DNA of 64,000 nucleotides from Chryseobacterium sp. 18061. Its GTDB lineage: Bacteria; Pseudomonadota; Gammaproteobacteria; Enterobacterales; Enterobacteriaceae. The translations under genes and the position numbers were made by a program. Below are positions 1 to 8,889 of the stretch, piece by piece. Each line of letters starts with the position of its first letter. Within the stretch, counting starts at the first letter, position 1. The stretch is taken from positions 186,001 to 250,000 of the forward strand of contig CACSKA010000001.1 in NCBI GenBank assembly GCA_902706205.1. Reading direction: 5' to 3'. The notes under the pieces are model-generated. The model saw only the letters and a program-made list of their open reading frames with translations. It was not told where the DNA came from and did no database searches.

Positions 1-1468
1 CCAGGGGGGCCAGTTCGACGCCGGTACCGCTGCCGCGTGGATAGCGAACGGCACTCGGGCCATCGTTGTAGTGATAGCCGGTAAACAGCATCTGGCGACA
101 TTCGTTTTCATCGCTCGGGGTCATGATGACCATTTCCGGAACGCAGCGCAGATAGGAGAGATCGAACGCACCCTGATGGGTTTGACCATCAGCGCCAACG
201 ATGCCCGCGCGGTCAATGGCGAACAGCACCGGCAATTTCTGGATTGCGACGTCGTGAATGAGCTGGTCATAGGCGCGTTGCAGGAAGGTCGAGTAAATCG
301 CTACCACCGGCTTATAACCGCCAATCGCCAGACCCGCTGCAAACGTCACCGCATGCTGCTCGGCAATCGCCACGTCAAAATACTGGTCAGGGTATTTTTT
401 AGAGAACGCGACCATTCCGGAGCCTTCACGCATTGCCGGAGTGACCGCCATCAGTTTGTTGTCTTTCGCCGCTGTTTCGCACAGCCAGTCGCCGAAAATT
501 TTCGAGTAACCCGGCAGGCCACCGCTGCTTTTCGGCAGCACGCCGCTGGTATGGTCGAATTTTGGCACCGCGTGGAAGGTGATGGGATCTTTTTCTGCTG
601 GCTCATAACCACGACCTTTTTTGGTCATGATGTGCAGGAACTGCGGGCCTTTCAGGTCGCGCATGTTTTTCAGCGTACTGACCAGCCCTAACACGTCGTG
701 TCCGTCGACCGGGCCGATATAGTTAAAACCAAGCTCTTCAAACAGTGTGCCCGGAACCACCATGCCTTTGATGTGCTCTTCGGTGCGTTTGAGGAGCTCT
801 TTAATCGGCGGGACGCCTGAGAAGACTTTCTTGCCGCCTTCACGCAATGACGAATAGAGCTTACCGGACAGCAGCTGTGCCAGATGGTTATTCAGTGCGC
901 CGACGTTCTCGGAAATCGACATTTCGTTGTCGTTGAGGACAACCAGCATATCCGGCTTGATATCGCCCGCATGGTTCATCGCTTCAAACGCCATCCCGGC
1001 GGTGATCGCGCCGTCGCCAATGACGCACACGGTGCGACGCTGTTTGGCTTCTTTTTCTGCGGCGACAGCGATGCCTATCCCGGCGGAAATAGAGGTAGAC
1101 GAGTGCCCGACGCTCAGCACGTCGTACTCGCTTTCACCGCGCCATGGGAACGGATGCAGGCCACCTTTCTGGCGTATGGTGCCAATACGATCACGACGGC
1201 CGGTCAAAATTTTGTGTGGGTAAGCCTGATGACCTACGTCCCAGATCAGCTGATCGAACGGGGTATTATAGACGTAATGCAGCGCCACGGTGAGTTCCAC
1301 CGTGCCAAGCCCGGAGGCAAAGTGTCCGCTGGAGCGGCTCACGCTGTCGAGCAGGTAGCGACGCAGTTCGTCGCAGAGCTTCGGCAGGCTCTCTTTTGGC
1401 AACAGACGCAACTCCTGAGTGGACTCCACCAGTGCCAGCGTCGGGTATTTGGCTATATCAAAACTCAT
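1..1468 (-). CDS. dxs: 1-deoxy-D-xylulose-5-phosphate synthase, 3' end outside window
   Basis: Thiamine-diphosphate enzyme that condenses pyruvate with glyceraldehyde 3-phosphate to DXP, the entry step of the MEP isoprenoid pathway and a feeder of thiamine and pyridoxal synthesis. The reading frame starts at ATG 1468 with [17 protein letters not shown] and runs off the left edge after about 489 codons; the E. coli protein has 620. The GDGAITAGM thiamine-diphosphate motif lies near residue 150, and the [13 protein letters not shown] segment carrying the catalytic Glu near residue 370 is present. It is the last gene read of xseB-ispA-dxs, 144 bp after ispA, a wider gap than I recall for E. coli. 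In that gap GCAACC (1585-1590) and GGTTGC (1607-1612) could form a weak hairpin. The overlapping plus-strand frames are shadows. Confidence 0.97.
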   Translation of the reverse strand, partial: MSFDIAKYPTLALVESTQELRLLPKESLPKLCDELRRYLLDSVSRSSGHFASGLGTVELTVALHYVYNTPFDQLIWDVGHQAYPHKILTGRRDRIGTIRQKGGLHPFPWRGESEYDVLSVGHSSTSISAGIGIAVAAEKEAKQRRTVCVIGDGAITAGMAFEAMNHAGDIKPDMLVVLNDNEMSISENVGALNNHLAQLLSGKLYSSLREGGKKVFSGVPPIKELLKRTEEHIKGMVVPGTLFEELGFNYIGPVDGHDVLGLVSTLKNMRDLKGPQFLHIMTKKGRGYEPAEKDPITFHAVPKFDHTSGVLPKSSGGLPGYSKIFGDWLCETAAKDNKLMAVTPAMREGSGMVAFSKKYPDQYFDVAIAEQHAVTFAAGLAIGGYKPVVAIYSTFLQRAYDQLIHDVAIQKLPVLFAIDRAGIVGADGQTHQGAFDLSYLRCVPEMVIMTPSDENECRQMLFTGYHYNDGPSAVRYPRGSGTGVELAPL

Positions 1469-1612
1469 CAGAGACTCATCATTTTCCTCGTCATACTTCA
1501 GGCTGCATAGGCGTTGGCTGTCTCGTTCACCTCAGTCACTTATTTATGTAAGCTTTTGAGGATTCACAGCGTTGTCGCCTTTCTGCAACCTGAATTATTT
1601 CGAGGAGGTTGC

Positions 1613-2512
1613 TTATTTATCGCGCTGAATAATGTAATTCGCTAGCGCTTCCAGTGCCGTGGTGTCCAGAGACTGCGCGGCCAGTACCGTTAATGACTGG
1701 CGGGCCTCTTCAATGAGATCACGGGCTTTTCGTTGGGCTTGCTCAAGTCCCAACAGGGCAGGGTAGGTGCTTTTACCAAGCTGCTGGTCAGCGCCCTGGC
1801 GTTTGCCAAGGGTCGCAGTATCCCCTACCACATCCAGAATGTCATCTTGCACCTGGAATGCGAGGCCGATGCTTTCAGCGTATTTATCCAGCACCGGCAG
1901 GGCCGCTTTGCCCTGCTCACCAGCGCTCAGCGCACCCAGACGCACGGCAGAGCGGATAAGCGCCCCGGTTTTGTGGCGATGAATACGCTCAAGCGCGTCT
2001 AAATCAACCTGCTTACCTTCTGCTTCCAGATCAAGCGCCTGGCCGCCGCACATCCCTGCCACGCCGCTGGCCTGAGCCAGTTCTGACACCATCGCCAGAC
2101 GGAAACGGTCTGACACTGTCGGCATCGGTGCATCACTGAGTATAGAAAACGCCAGCGTCTGTAGGGCGTCGCCGGCCAGAATGGCATTGGCTTCACCGTA
2201 TTTAATGTGGCAGGTCGGTTGGCCGCGACGCAGATCGTCATCGTCCATCGCCGGCAGATCGTCGTGGATCAACGAATAGGCATGAATGCATTCCACCGCC
2301 GCTGCAGGGGCGTCCAGCGTGGAAAGACTCACGTTGAACATGCCGCCGGTGGCATACACCAGGAATGGTCGCAGGCGTTTCCCCCCTAAGAGTGCACCAT
2401 AATGCATGGCTTCAACCAGCGGAGTGTTCTGAAAGGGCTGCGGAGCAATAAACTGACGCAGCGCTTCATTGGCCCGGTCGACGCAGGCCTGTAACTGTTG
2501 CGAGAAATCCAT
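1613..2512 (-). CDS. ispA: Farnesyl diphosphate synthase (geranyltranstransferase)
   Basis: Cytosolic prenyltransferase that extends DMAPP with two IPP units to farnesyl diphosphate, precursor of undecaprenyl phosphate, quinone side chains and heme O. The 299-aa product has the first aspartate-rich motif DDLPAMDDDD at about residues 84-93 and the second, QVQDDILD, around 225, both Mg-diphosphate binding sites. The GGKRLRPFL segment near residue 43 is typical of the family. Length equals that of E. coli IspA. The start lies 3 nt after the xseB stop, so the two are translationally coupled, and dxs follows in the same direction, placing two isoprenoid enzymes in one transcript. Confidence 0.97.
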   Translation of the reverse strand: MDFSQQLQACVDRANEALRQFIAPQPFQNTPLVEAMHYGALLGGKRLRPFLVYATGGMFNVSLSTLDAPAAAVECIHAYSLIHDDLPAMDDDDLRRGQPTCHIKYGEANAILAGDALQTLAFSILSDAPMPTVSDRFRLAMVSELAQASGVAGMCGGQALDLEAEGKQVDLDALERIHRHKTGALIRSAVRLGALSAGEQGKAALPVLDKYAESIGLAFQVQDDILDVVGDTATLGKRQGADQQLGKSTYPALLGLEQAQRKARDLIEEARQSLTVLAAQSLDTTALEALANYIIQRDK

Positions 2513-2515
2513 TGG

Positions 2516-2758
2516 TTACTCAGCGTCCGGCGTGAAAGGGGTCAGCGGAGCGTCTTCGTTATCGGCGAGCAGGATTTGTACCCGCTGCTCCGCCTGTTGT
2601 AGCTTCACCTGACCCTGGCGCGCCAGCTGAACGCCGCGCTCGAACTCGTTCAGGGCGTCTTCCAGCGGTAAGTCACCGTTTTCGAGACGGGAAACAATCT
2701 GCTCAAGTTCAGTCAGTGCGCTTTCAAACGTGGCTGGCGCTTCATTTTTCTTTGGCAT
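2516..2758 (-). CDS. xseB: Exodeoxyribonuclease VII small subunit
   Basis: Small helical subunit of exonuclease VII, which with XseA degrades single-stranded DNA to oligonucleotides in mismatch repair. The start chosen is [18 protein letters not shown], giving 80 aa, the usual length; a longer frame upstream has no family resemblance. The core [23 protein letters not shown] region is the conserved coiled-coil segment. It is first of the xseB-ispA-dxs transcript and is divergent from thiI, with about 200 bp between the starts. Confidence 0.96.
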   Translation of the reverse strand: MPKKNEAPATFESALTELEQIVSRLENGDLPLEDALNEFERGVQLARQGQVKLQQAEQRVQILLADNEDAPLTPFTPDAE

Positions 2759-2957
2759 AGTGAATGTTTGACTCTTGTTGTGTCGCGACCCGCCTATGGT
2801 AGCGAAGTCCTCGGGCATATGAAATAACGCATAATGGTAATGCGCAGGTTGACCGCGATGGTGGTATACTTGCGCGCCTGGATGCAGCCGGGATGTCATG
2901 GCTGCTGTATTTTTTGTCCACAAGCCCAATCGGGTTTGCCAACGAACCATTGCCGCC

Positions 2958-4409
2958 ATGAAGTTTATCATTAAATTGTTCCCGGAAATCACCATCAAAA
3001 GCCAATCTGTGCGGTTGCGCTTTATAAAAATTCTGACCGGGAATATCCGTAACGTACTCAAGCAGTACGACGAGACCCTTGCCGTTGTTCGTCATTGGGA
3101 TCACATTGAAGTTCGCGCCAAAGACGAAGATCAGCGTCCGATTATTCGCGATGCGCTGACCCGTATTCCCGGCATCCACCATATTCTGGAAGTGGAAGAT
3201 GTGCCTTTCACTTCGCTGCACGATATCTTCGAGCAGACGCTGCCGCTGTGGCGCGAAACGCTGGAAGGTAAAACTTTCTGCGTTCGTGCAAAGCGTCGTG
3301 GTAAGCATGACTTTACCTCTATTGAAGTAGAGCGTTACGTGGGCGGTGGGCTGAATCAGCACATCGAAACTGCGCGCGTGAAGCTGACCAAACCGGATAT
3401 CACGGTTAACCTGGAAATTGATAACGACCGTCTGCTGCTGGTTAAAGGCCGCTACGAAGGTATCGGTGGTTTCCCGATTGGTACCCAAGAAGACGTGCTG
3501 TCGCTGATTTCCGGTGGCTTCGACTCCGGCGTGTCCAGCTACATGCTGATTCGTCGCGGTTGTCGGGTGCATTATTGCTTCTTCAACTTGGGCGGCGCTG
3601 CACATGAAATCGGCGTACGTCAGGTGGCGCATTATCTGTGGAACCGCTTCGGCAGTTCACATCGCGTACGCTTCGTGGCGATCAACTTCGAACCTGTGGT
3701 GGGTGAAATCCTCGAAAAAGTCGACGACGGCCAAATGGGCGTGGTGCTTAAACGCATGATGATGCGTGCTGCGTCTCAGGTTGCTGAGCGCTACGGCGTG
3801 CAGGCGCTGGTCACTGGCGAAGCGCTGGGCCAGGTGTCCAGCCAGACCCTGACCAACCTGCGTCTGATCGACAACGTGTCTGATACCTTGATTCTGCGTC
3901 CGCTGATTTCTCACGACAAAGAACACATCATCGATCTCGCGCGTGAAATCGGCACTGAAGATTTTGCCCGCACCATGCCGGAATACTGCGGCGTGATTTC
4001 GAAGAGCCCGACCGTGAAAGCGGTGAAGGCAAAAATCGAAGCGGAAGAGCAGAATTTCGATTTCGCTATTCTCGACAAAGTGGTGGCGGAAGCCAACAAC
4101 GTCGATATTCGCGAGATTGCGCAGCAGACTCAGCAGGAAGTGGTTGAAGTCGAAACCGTGACTGCGTTTGACGCGACCGATGTGGTGCTCGATATTCGTT
4201 CTATTGACGAACAGGACGACAAACCGCTGAAGCTCGAAGGTGTGGAAGTGGCGTCCCTGCCATTCTATAAACTCAGCACCCAGTTTGGTGACTTTGACCA
4301 GAGCAGAACGTACTTGCTGTGGTGCGATCGCGGCGTGATGAGCCGTCTGCAGGCGCTGTATCTGCGCGAGCAGGGCTTTGCTAACGTGAAGGTTTACCGC
4401 CCGGAATAA
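2958..4409 (+). CDS. thiI: tRNA 4-thiouridine synthase / thiamine sulfur-transfer protein
   Basis: Uses ATP to activate U8 of tRNA and transfers persulfide sulfur from IscS to give 4-thiouridine; it also supplies sulfur for the thiazole of thiamine. The 483-aa protein has an N-terminal ferredoxin-like/THUMP region (about 1-165), a PP-loop ATPase motif [10 protein letters not shown] near 185, and a C-terminal rhodanese domain with the persulfide cysteine in LLWCDRGV near 456. The start [18 protein letters not shown] is the family start; the longer upstream frame was not used. A strong terminator follows at once, so it is probably monocistronic. Confidence 0.97.
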   Translation: MKFIIKLFPEITIKSQSVRLRFIKILTGNIRNVLKQYDETLAVVRHWDHIEVRAKDEDQRPIIRDALTRIPGIHHILEVEDVPFTSLHDIFEQTLPLWRETLEGKTFCVRAKRRGKHDFTSIEVERYVGGGLNQHIETARVKLTKPDITVNLEIDNDRLLLVKGRYEGIGGFPIGTQEDVLSLISGGFDSGVSSYMLIRRGCRVHYCFFNLGGAAHEIGVRQVAHYLWNRFGSSHRVRFVAINFEPVVGEILEKVDDGQMGVVLKRMMMRAASQVAERYGVQALVTGEALGQVSSQTLTNLRLIDNVSDTLILRPLISHDKEHIIDLAREIGTEDFARTMPEYCGVISKSPTVKAVKAKIEAEEQNFDFAILDKVVAEANNVDIREIAQQTQQEVVEVETVTAFDATDVVLDIRSIDEQDDKPLKLEGVEVASLPFYKLSTQFGDFDQSRTYLLWCDRGVMSRLQALYLREQGFANVKVYRPE

Positions 4410-4414
4410 ACAGC

Positions 4415-4441
4415 AAGGCCTTCTCAGTGAGAAGGCCTTTA
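4415..4441 (+). terminator. thiI intrinsic terminator
   Basis: AAGGCCTTCTCA and its complement TGAGAAGGCCTT form a near loop-free stem of about 12 bp directly after the thiI stop, followed by a short T-containing run. Confidence 0.8.
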
Positions 4442-4485
4442 GTGTTTGCACCCTCTCCCTGTGGGAGAGGACCGGGGTGAGGGCA
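4441..4485. repeat. Terminator-linked GC-rich palindromic repeat, copy 1
   Basis: AGTGTTTGC is followed by CCTCTCCC-TGT-GGGAGAGG and then ACCGGGGTGAGGGC. The same AGTGTTTGC plus CCCTCTCCC/GGGAGAGGG arrangement recurs at 41277-41318 after the amtB terminator. It resembles dispersed palindromic repeats of enterobacterial intergenic regions but is not a classical REP or ERIC unit. Confidence 0.6.
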
Positions 4486-4531
4486 TCAGCACGCACGGTT
4501 TGTGGCATTAAACCGCACTATTTCCAGCGAG

Positions 4532-5272
4532 ATGACGATGCAAAAGGTGCACAAGTATATTGAGATTAAGGAACGCATTAAGAGCGACATCCTCAATCAA
4601 CTCTATAAAAAAGGTGAAAGCATTCCCTCCGAGCGCGAACTGGCAGGCCTGTACGGCGTGACCCGCGTAACGGTGCAGAAAGCGATGGATAACCTGGTTC
4701 AGGAAGGGTTTATCGAGCGCATTCACGGCAAAGGGATGTTCGTGCTGAAAAACAGCGCCACCAACGTCTACCTTTTGAATAACGAAACCAGTGACAGCAT
4801 CCTCGGCTTTTCCCGTGAATTTCAGGGGCGAGTAAAGGTCAGCAGCCAGTTGTTAGCGTTCAATGGCATTCAGGCTGATGCCACGCTGGCGCAGCATCTT
4901 GAAATCTCTCCTGGCGATAACGTCTGGTTTATCCGTCGTATCCGACTGCTCGACGGCAATCCGGTGCTGGTGGAAGACAGTAATATCCCGCAAAGCGTCA
5001 TCGACACCATTCCTGAGGACATCCTCAGCGAAGGATCGCTGTATGGCTATATTGAAGAGTACACCGGGAAGACAATCAAAGACGCTGACTCCATAATTGA
5101 AGCCGCGCTGTTTGACGATGAACTGGCACCGCTGCTCAATATTGCCAGCGGCCAGCCGATGTTGAAAATTACTGAAGTGACGCGCCTTGCCGACAAAACG
5201 GCGTTTAACTACTCCATCAGCTATAACCGCGCCGATATCTTCCGGGTCAAAAACCTACGCATCGAACGCTAA
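4532..5272 (+). CDS. GntR/HutC-family (UTRA) regulator of the adjacent amino-sugar cluster
   Basis: Predicted ligand-responsive transcription factor of 246 aa. An N-terminal winged helix (about 10-75, with IPSERELAGLYGVTRVTVQKAMDNLVQEGFI) is followed by a UTRA effector domain (about 95-245) containing the VEDSNIP and LYGYIEEYTGK segments. The start used is MTMQKVHKY; a frame opening 30 nt earlier lacks a better ribosome site. It converges on the nagB/GH4/EIIC operon and shares a terminator with it. A DasR/NagR-like palindrome ahead of the EIIC gene at 8695-8712 is its likely operator. The effector is probably a phosphorylated amino sugar or glycoside (inference). Confidence 0.85.
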   Translation: MTMQKVHKYIEIKERIKSDILNQLYKKGESIPSERELAGLYGVTRVTVQKAMDNLVQEGFIERIHGKGMFVLKNSATNVYLLNNETSDSILGFSREFQGRVKVSSQLLAFNGIQADATLAQHLEISPGDNVWFIRRIRLLDGNPVLVEDSNIPQSVIDTIPEDILSEGSLYGYIEEYTGKTIKDADSIIEAALFDDELAPLLNIASGQPMLKITEVTRLADKTAFNYSISYNRADIFRVKNLRIER

Positions 5273-5295
5273 CAGGCGCCAAAGCGCCTGTTAGA
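5269..5295. terminator. Bidirectional terminator between regulator and deaminase
   Basis: CTAACAGGCGC-CAAA-GCGCCTGTTAG is a perfect 11-bp stem overlapping the regulator stop codon. It lies between two convergent genes and can serve both strands. Confidence 0.75.
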
Positions 5296-5301
5296 TTTGC
5301 A

Positions 5302-6024
5302 CTACAGCGCGCTTGCCGCTGCGCTATCGACATACAAACTCGCCTGTGACACCGTTTTGACTAGCGTCGATGGAATATCGCGACTCGTCGGGTGGTTCAC
5401 TGTCTGCGCCACAATGGCTGCTTTCTTCTCGCCGCTTGCCATCAGCACGATATTTTTCGCCGCCAGAATCGTTTTCAGACCAAGCGAAATTCCCTGTTTT
5501 ACCTCGCGTGGCGTATCGAAATACTTCACCGAAACCGCCTGGGTGACGTCATCTAAATCAATCACGTGGCAGGTGTTATCCGGCGACGCACCTGGCTCGT
5601 TAAAGCCAATGTGACCATTCATGCCAATGCCAAGCACGATGCAGTCAATGGGCCCATGCTGCTCAATATAACCATCCACGCGCTGGCACTCTGTCTGCGG
5701 GTCGGCGGTGAGCCCATCGAAGAAGCAGATTTGCTCCTCACGCAGCGTCAGCTTGTCGAAGAAATGATGCCAGACCATTTCGCGGCAGCTGCCTTTGTCC
5801 ACCTTGCCAAGACCGAGCCATTCGTCCAGCCCGAGAAACTGCGTGCGGGAAAAGTCCACGCGGCCCTGCTTTTGCGCGTCGACCAGTGCGGCAAAGACGC
5901 CCAGCGGCGTGTCGCCGCCCGCAATGCAGATCAGCGCATTGGGTTTTTCGTTCACGTAGTGAATCACATTTTGCGCGACCGCCTGACACAGCTGCGGGTA
6001 GTCCGGGGAAATTAACGTTTTCAT
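5302..6024 (-). CDS. Glucosamine-6-phosphate deaminase (NagB family, short type)
   Basis: Predicted to convert glucosamine 6-phosphate to fructose 6-phosphate and ammonia, or to act on a similar sugar phosphate. The 240-aa chain has the phosphate loop IAGGDTPLG near 34-42, the general base Asp67 in GLDEW, and the loop GIGMNGHIGFNEPG at 132-145, with His138 and Glu143. Asn136 stands where E. coli NagB has Asp141; the short length and NGHIGFNEPG form recall Gram-positive NagB rather than the 266-aa allosteric E. coli enzyme. It lies 9 nt after the GH4 gene as the last gene of the EIIC-GH4-deaminase operon. A sugar-phosphate isomerase or lactonase role is less likely. Confidence 0.82.
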   Translation of the reverse strand: MKTLISPDYPQLCQAVAQNVIHYVNEKPNALICIAGGDTPLGVFAALVDAQKQGRVDFSRTQFLGLDEWLGLGKVDKGSCREMVWHHFFDKLTLREEQICFFDGLTADPQTECQRVDGYIEQHGPIDCIVLGIGMNGHIGFNEPGASPDNTCHVIDLDDVTQAVSVKYFDTPREVKQGISLGLKTILAAKNIVLMASGEKKAAIVAQTVNHPTSRDIPSTLVKTVSQASLYVDSAAASAL

Positions 6025-6033
6025 CGCTGCTCC

Positions 6034-7350
6034 TTAGCTTTTTGAATGATATTGCGGTAAATAGCGCTGATTCACTTCCAGATATTCATCGAGAATTTTC
6101 TCGGCAAGCGTCGCCGACGGTACCAGCGGGTTAATGGTCAGCGCCATAAGGGCGGTGCTGTAATCACCGGTGACTGCGGCTTCGACGGTCAGCTCTTCAT
6201 AGGCTTTGACGCTTTGGATCAGACCGCGAATTTTGACAGGTATTCGTCCGTACGCCAACGGGTGCGCGCCGTTACGATCGATAACCGCATTGGTTTCTAG
6301 CGTCACGTGATCCGGCAGGTCCGGCGTCGCGCCGTTGTTGACGGTGTTTACCACGTGGATCTCTTTTTTGTCGTTAAAAATCGAACTGATAATCGAGCAG
6401 GCGGTATCCGAATACCAAGCGCCGCCACGTTTTTCCAGCTCTTTCGGTTTATGGGAAAGGTGCTCATCCTGATAAAGCTCAAACAGGCGATGTTCAATCT
6501 CGCGGGTTTGCTCACCGCGGGTGCCTTTGGTACTAGCATCTTTCTGCGCCGCCTCAACCATTTCACGGGTCAGGAAGAAGTACTTTAGATAGGAAATTGG
6601 ATACATATGTAACGCTTTGGCAAAGCGGGAGGAGAAACCGATGTCCGGAATGTTTTTCAGCGAGTTACTGGCGCTGCCCTGCGCCAGTTTTGCCATGAAA
6701 TCATCAGTATAATCTTCGCCTTTAATGAAAATCTGATCGGCGAAAATTAGATGGTTCAGGCCCATGATACGGGCGTAAACGTCCTTCTTTTCTACCTCAT
6801 AGGCTTTGGCGATATCCATCAGCATGCTGTTGGCGCCGCTGCAAATCCCGATGCTCTTGATGTTCGAATGGCGGGTGATAGCTTCGGTGACGATTCCAGC
6901 CGGGTTGGTGAAGTTAATCAGCCACGCGTCCGGGCAATATTTTTCCATGTCCCGGCAGATATCCAGCAGCACCGGGATCGTACGCTGGGCTTTCATAAAC
7001 CCGCCAGGGCCGGTGGTTTCCTGGCCCAATACGCCATATTTCAACGGGATTTTTTCATCGTTGATGCGCGCATCGAGAAAACCGACGCGCAGCTGGGTAG
7101 TCACGAAATCGGCGTCTTTCAGCGCTTCGGCGCGGTCGAGGGACAGATGAATGTTCATCGGGATCCCGGCTTCTTTCACCATACGCTGCGCCAGCTTGCC
7201 GACAATCTCCAGCTTATCTTTGCCTTCTTCGATGTCCAGCAGATAGTAATCGGTAACGGGCAGTTCATCGTAACGTTTGATAAAGCCGTCAATCAGTTCC
7301 GGGGTATAGCTTGAGCCACCGCCGATGGTGACAATTTTGAGCTTTTTCAT
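6034..7350 (-). CDS. GH4 6-phospho-beta-glycosidase
   Basis: NAD- and Mn-dependent glycosidase of family GH4, expected to hydrolyse a phosphorylated disaccharide made by a PTS. In the 438-aa chain the Rossmann motif TIGGGSSYTPEL is at about 8-19, NFTNPAG at 146-152, and the metal ligands are Cys170 (GICSGANS) and His200 (GLNHL). The overall sequence is of the cellobiose/chitobiose type (CelF/ChbF-like) rather than alpha-galactosidase MelA. It sits 12 nt after the EIIC gene. Paired with a glucosamine-6-phosphate deaminase, a glucosamine-containing beta-disaccharide is a plausible substrate (inference). Confidence 0.88.
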   Translation of the reverse strand: MKKLKIVTIGGGSSYTPELIDGFIKRYDELPVTDYYLLDIEEGKDKLEIVGKLAQRMVKEAGIPMNIHLSLDRAEALKDADFVTTQLRVGFLDARINDEKIPLKYGVLGQETTGPGGFMKAQRTIPVLLDICRDMEKYCPDAWLINFTNPAGIVTEAITRHSNIKSIGICSGANSMLMDIAKAYEVEKKDVYARIMGLNHLIFADQIFIKGEDYTDDFMAKLAQGSASNSLKNIPDIGFSSRFAKALHMYPISYLKYFFLTREMVEAAQKDASTKGTRGEQTREIEHRLFELYQDEHLSHKPKELEKRGGAWYSDTACSIISSIFNDKKEIHVVNTVNNGATPDLPDHVTLETNAVIDRNGAHPLAYGRIPVKIRGLIQSVKAYEELTVEAAVTGDYSTALMALTINPLVPSATLAEKILDEYLEVNQRYLPQYHSKS

Positions 7351-7362
7351 CAGATATCCTTT

Positions 7363-8631
7363 TTACAATGCGGAGTCAGTGTTCAGTACGGATTCGCTTG
7401 CGCGTTGTTCTTCATGACGCTCTTTTTCCAGCTGTTGGCGTTCGAGCAATTTGAAGAACGGGAAATAGATAGCGACGGAAATTACGATGGTACAGACAGA
7501 CCAGATAACCGCCGGAATATTGCCGCCGGTGACGAACCATGCCGCAAAAATTGGCGGCATGGTCCAGGGGATTTGCAGTACCGGGCGACCGATGATGTCG
7601 AAATACATCAGGCTGTAGGTGGAGATACACAGCAGCATTGGGGTCAGAGTGAACGGGATCATCAGCAGCGGGTTGAAGACAATCGGGCAACCGAAAATTA
7701 CCGGTTCGTTGATACAGAACACCGCCGAAGGTAGCGACAGTTTGCCCACAGATTTATACAGTTTGCTGCGGGAACGCAGCATCGCCAGCACCAGACCGAG
7801 CGTGGCGCCGGTGCCGCCGATACACATAAACACGATGTAAAAGCCATCGGCGGTGATGTGTGGAATGGGCTGGTGGTTTAAATACGCCTGGGTGTTTTCG
7901 GCGATATATTTCAGGAATATCGGGCTGGTGATGCCGGACAGTACGTTGTCACCGTGAATGCCGCAGCACCACAGCAGCGAAATCAGGAAAATCAACACCA
8001 GCATGCCCGGCAGCGAGCCGAGGCCGCTTACCAACGGGCTAAGGATCTGGGTGAAAAATTCATTGATGTCAAAGCCGAGCATTACCCGGACAAACCACAC
8101 CAGCGTGATGGCAACCGCGGCTGGAATCAGGCTCGCAAAAGATTGGGCCACGGCGGGCGGAACGCCGTCCGGCAGCTTGATAACAATTTCTCGGCCAATA
8201 AACCAGCGAATGATATGCACCGTCAGCACCGCCAGAATAATAGCGGAGAACAGGCCCGCAGCGCCGAGGTTATCGACGTTCAACTGATATTTATCGTTGA
8301 GCTGTGCCAGCAGGAACACCACCAGGGTGACCGCGCTGCAGGTAATCGCATTTAGCTTATATTCCTTCGCGAGGTTGTAGCTGATCCCCACGGCGGAAAT
8401 AAGGCCGATTGCGCCGAAGGTAACGGCAACCGGCGCGCTGATTTTGTCAGCCCACGGGCCCAGCCATTCGCTCCAGCCGGGGATCGGTAAATTGGCGATG
8501 ATTAAGAAAAGACTGCCGGTGATGGTGAACGGCAGCGTCAGGGCAATCCCGTTACGGACCGCCACCAGAATTTTGTTTTCACCAATCCGGATTAGGACGG
8601 GGATGACCTTGCTCTCAATAAACGTAATCAC
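7363..8631 (-). CDS. PTS EIIC permease, lactose/cellobiose family
   Basis: Inner-membrane channel component of a sugar phosphotransferase system; 422 aa with about ten hydrophobic segments. Family signatures are CCGIHGDN near residue 224 and the sugar-binding CINEPVIFGCPIVFNP near 308. The start is GTG 8631, preceded at good spacing by AGAGGAGT. The gene heads EIIC-GH4-deaminase. No EIIA or EIIB of the Lac family is encoded nearby, so it must borrow them, for instance from a chb/cel operon elsewhere. The charged C-terminal tail (ERQQLEKERHEEQR) is cytoplasmic. Confidence 0.88.
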   Translation of the reverse strand: MITFIESKVIPVLIRIGENKILVAVRNGIALTLPFTITGSLFLIIANLPIPGWSEWLGPWADKISAPVAVTFGAIGLISAVGISYNLAKEYKLNAITCSAVTLVVFLLAQLNDKYQLNVDNLGAAGLFSAIILAVLTVHIIRWFIGREIVIKLPDGVPPAVAQSFASLIPAAVAITLVWFVRVMLGFDINEFFTQILSPLVSGLGSLPGMLVLIFLISLLWCCGIHGDNVLSGITSPIFLKYIAENTQAYLNHQPIPHITADGFYIVFMCIGGTGATLGLVLAMLRSRSKLYKSVGKLSLPSAVFCINEPVIFGCPIVFNPLLMIPFTLTPMLLCISTYSLMYFDIIGRPVLQIPWTMPPIFAAWFVTGGNIPAVIWSVCTIVISVAIYFPFFKLLERQQLEKERHEEQRASESVLNTDSAL

Positions 8632-8660
8632 GGGCTACTCCTCTTGATGAGGTTTTTATG

Positions 8661-8685
8661 CCTCCTTCTGGCGCGTGTCAGGAGG
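8661..8685 (-). promoter_or_regulatory. Leader hairpin with an anti-Shine-Dalgarno arm
   Basis: In the mRNA of the EIIC operon, CCUCCU (8680-8685) can pair with AGGAGG (8661-8666) about 13 nt downstream, or alternatively with the true ribosome site AGAGGAGU at 8637-8644. That could make a switchable leader. Inference only. Confidence 0.35.
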
Positions 8686-8694
8686 TGTTTTTTA

Positions 8695-8712
8695 AACTGG
8701 TATAGTCCAGTT
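8695..8712. promoter_or_regulatory. DasR/NagR-like operator upstream of the EIIC operon
   Basis: AACTGG-TATAGT-CCAGTT is a perfect 6-bp-arm inverted repeat that closely fits the TGGTCTAGACCA-type site bound by HutC/UTRA GntR regulators of amino-sugar genes. It lies 64 bp before the EIIC start, and a UTRA regulator gene ends the cluster. Confidence 0.6.
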
Positions 8713-8889
8713 GAAATTGAGTTTTCCACGGAATATTTGGAGTGTCAAGGCAGGGGGAATAACGCGTTTTTGGTTTAATGAATTGAAAAATAAGCGCTAG
8801 TTGATGAAAACGCTGAACAGAAAGGAGAAATTTAATGCCAGAAATGTGAGCGCCGCCACGGGCGTGGCGACGATTAATTCGTTGAGACG

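Noticed and set aside
4411..4490. CRISPR or ERIC element after thiI
   Set aside because: Only one palindromic unit and no regular spacers; ERIC is about 127 bp with a different sequence.
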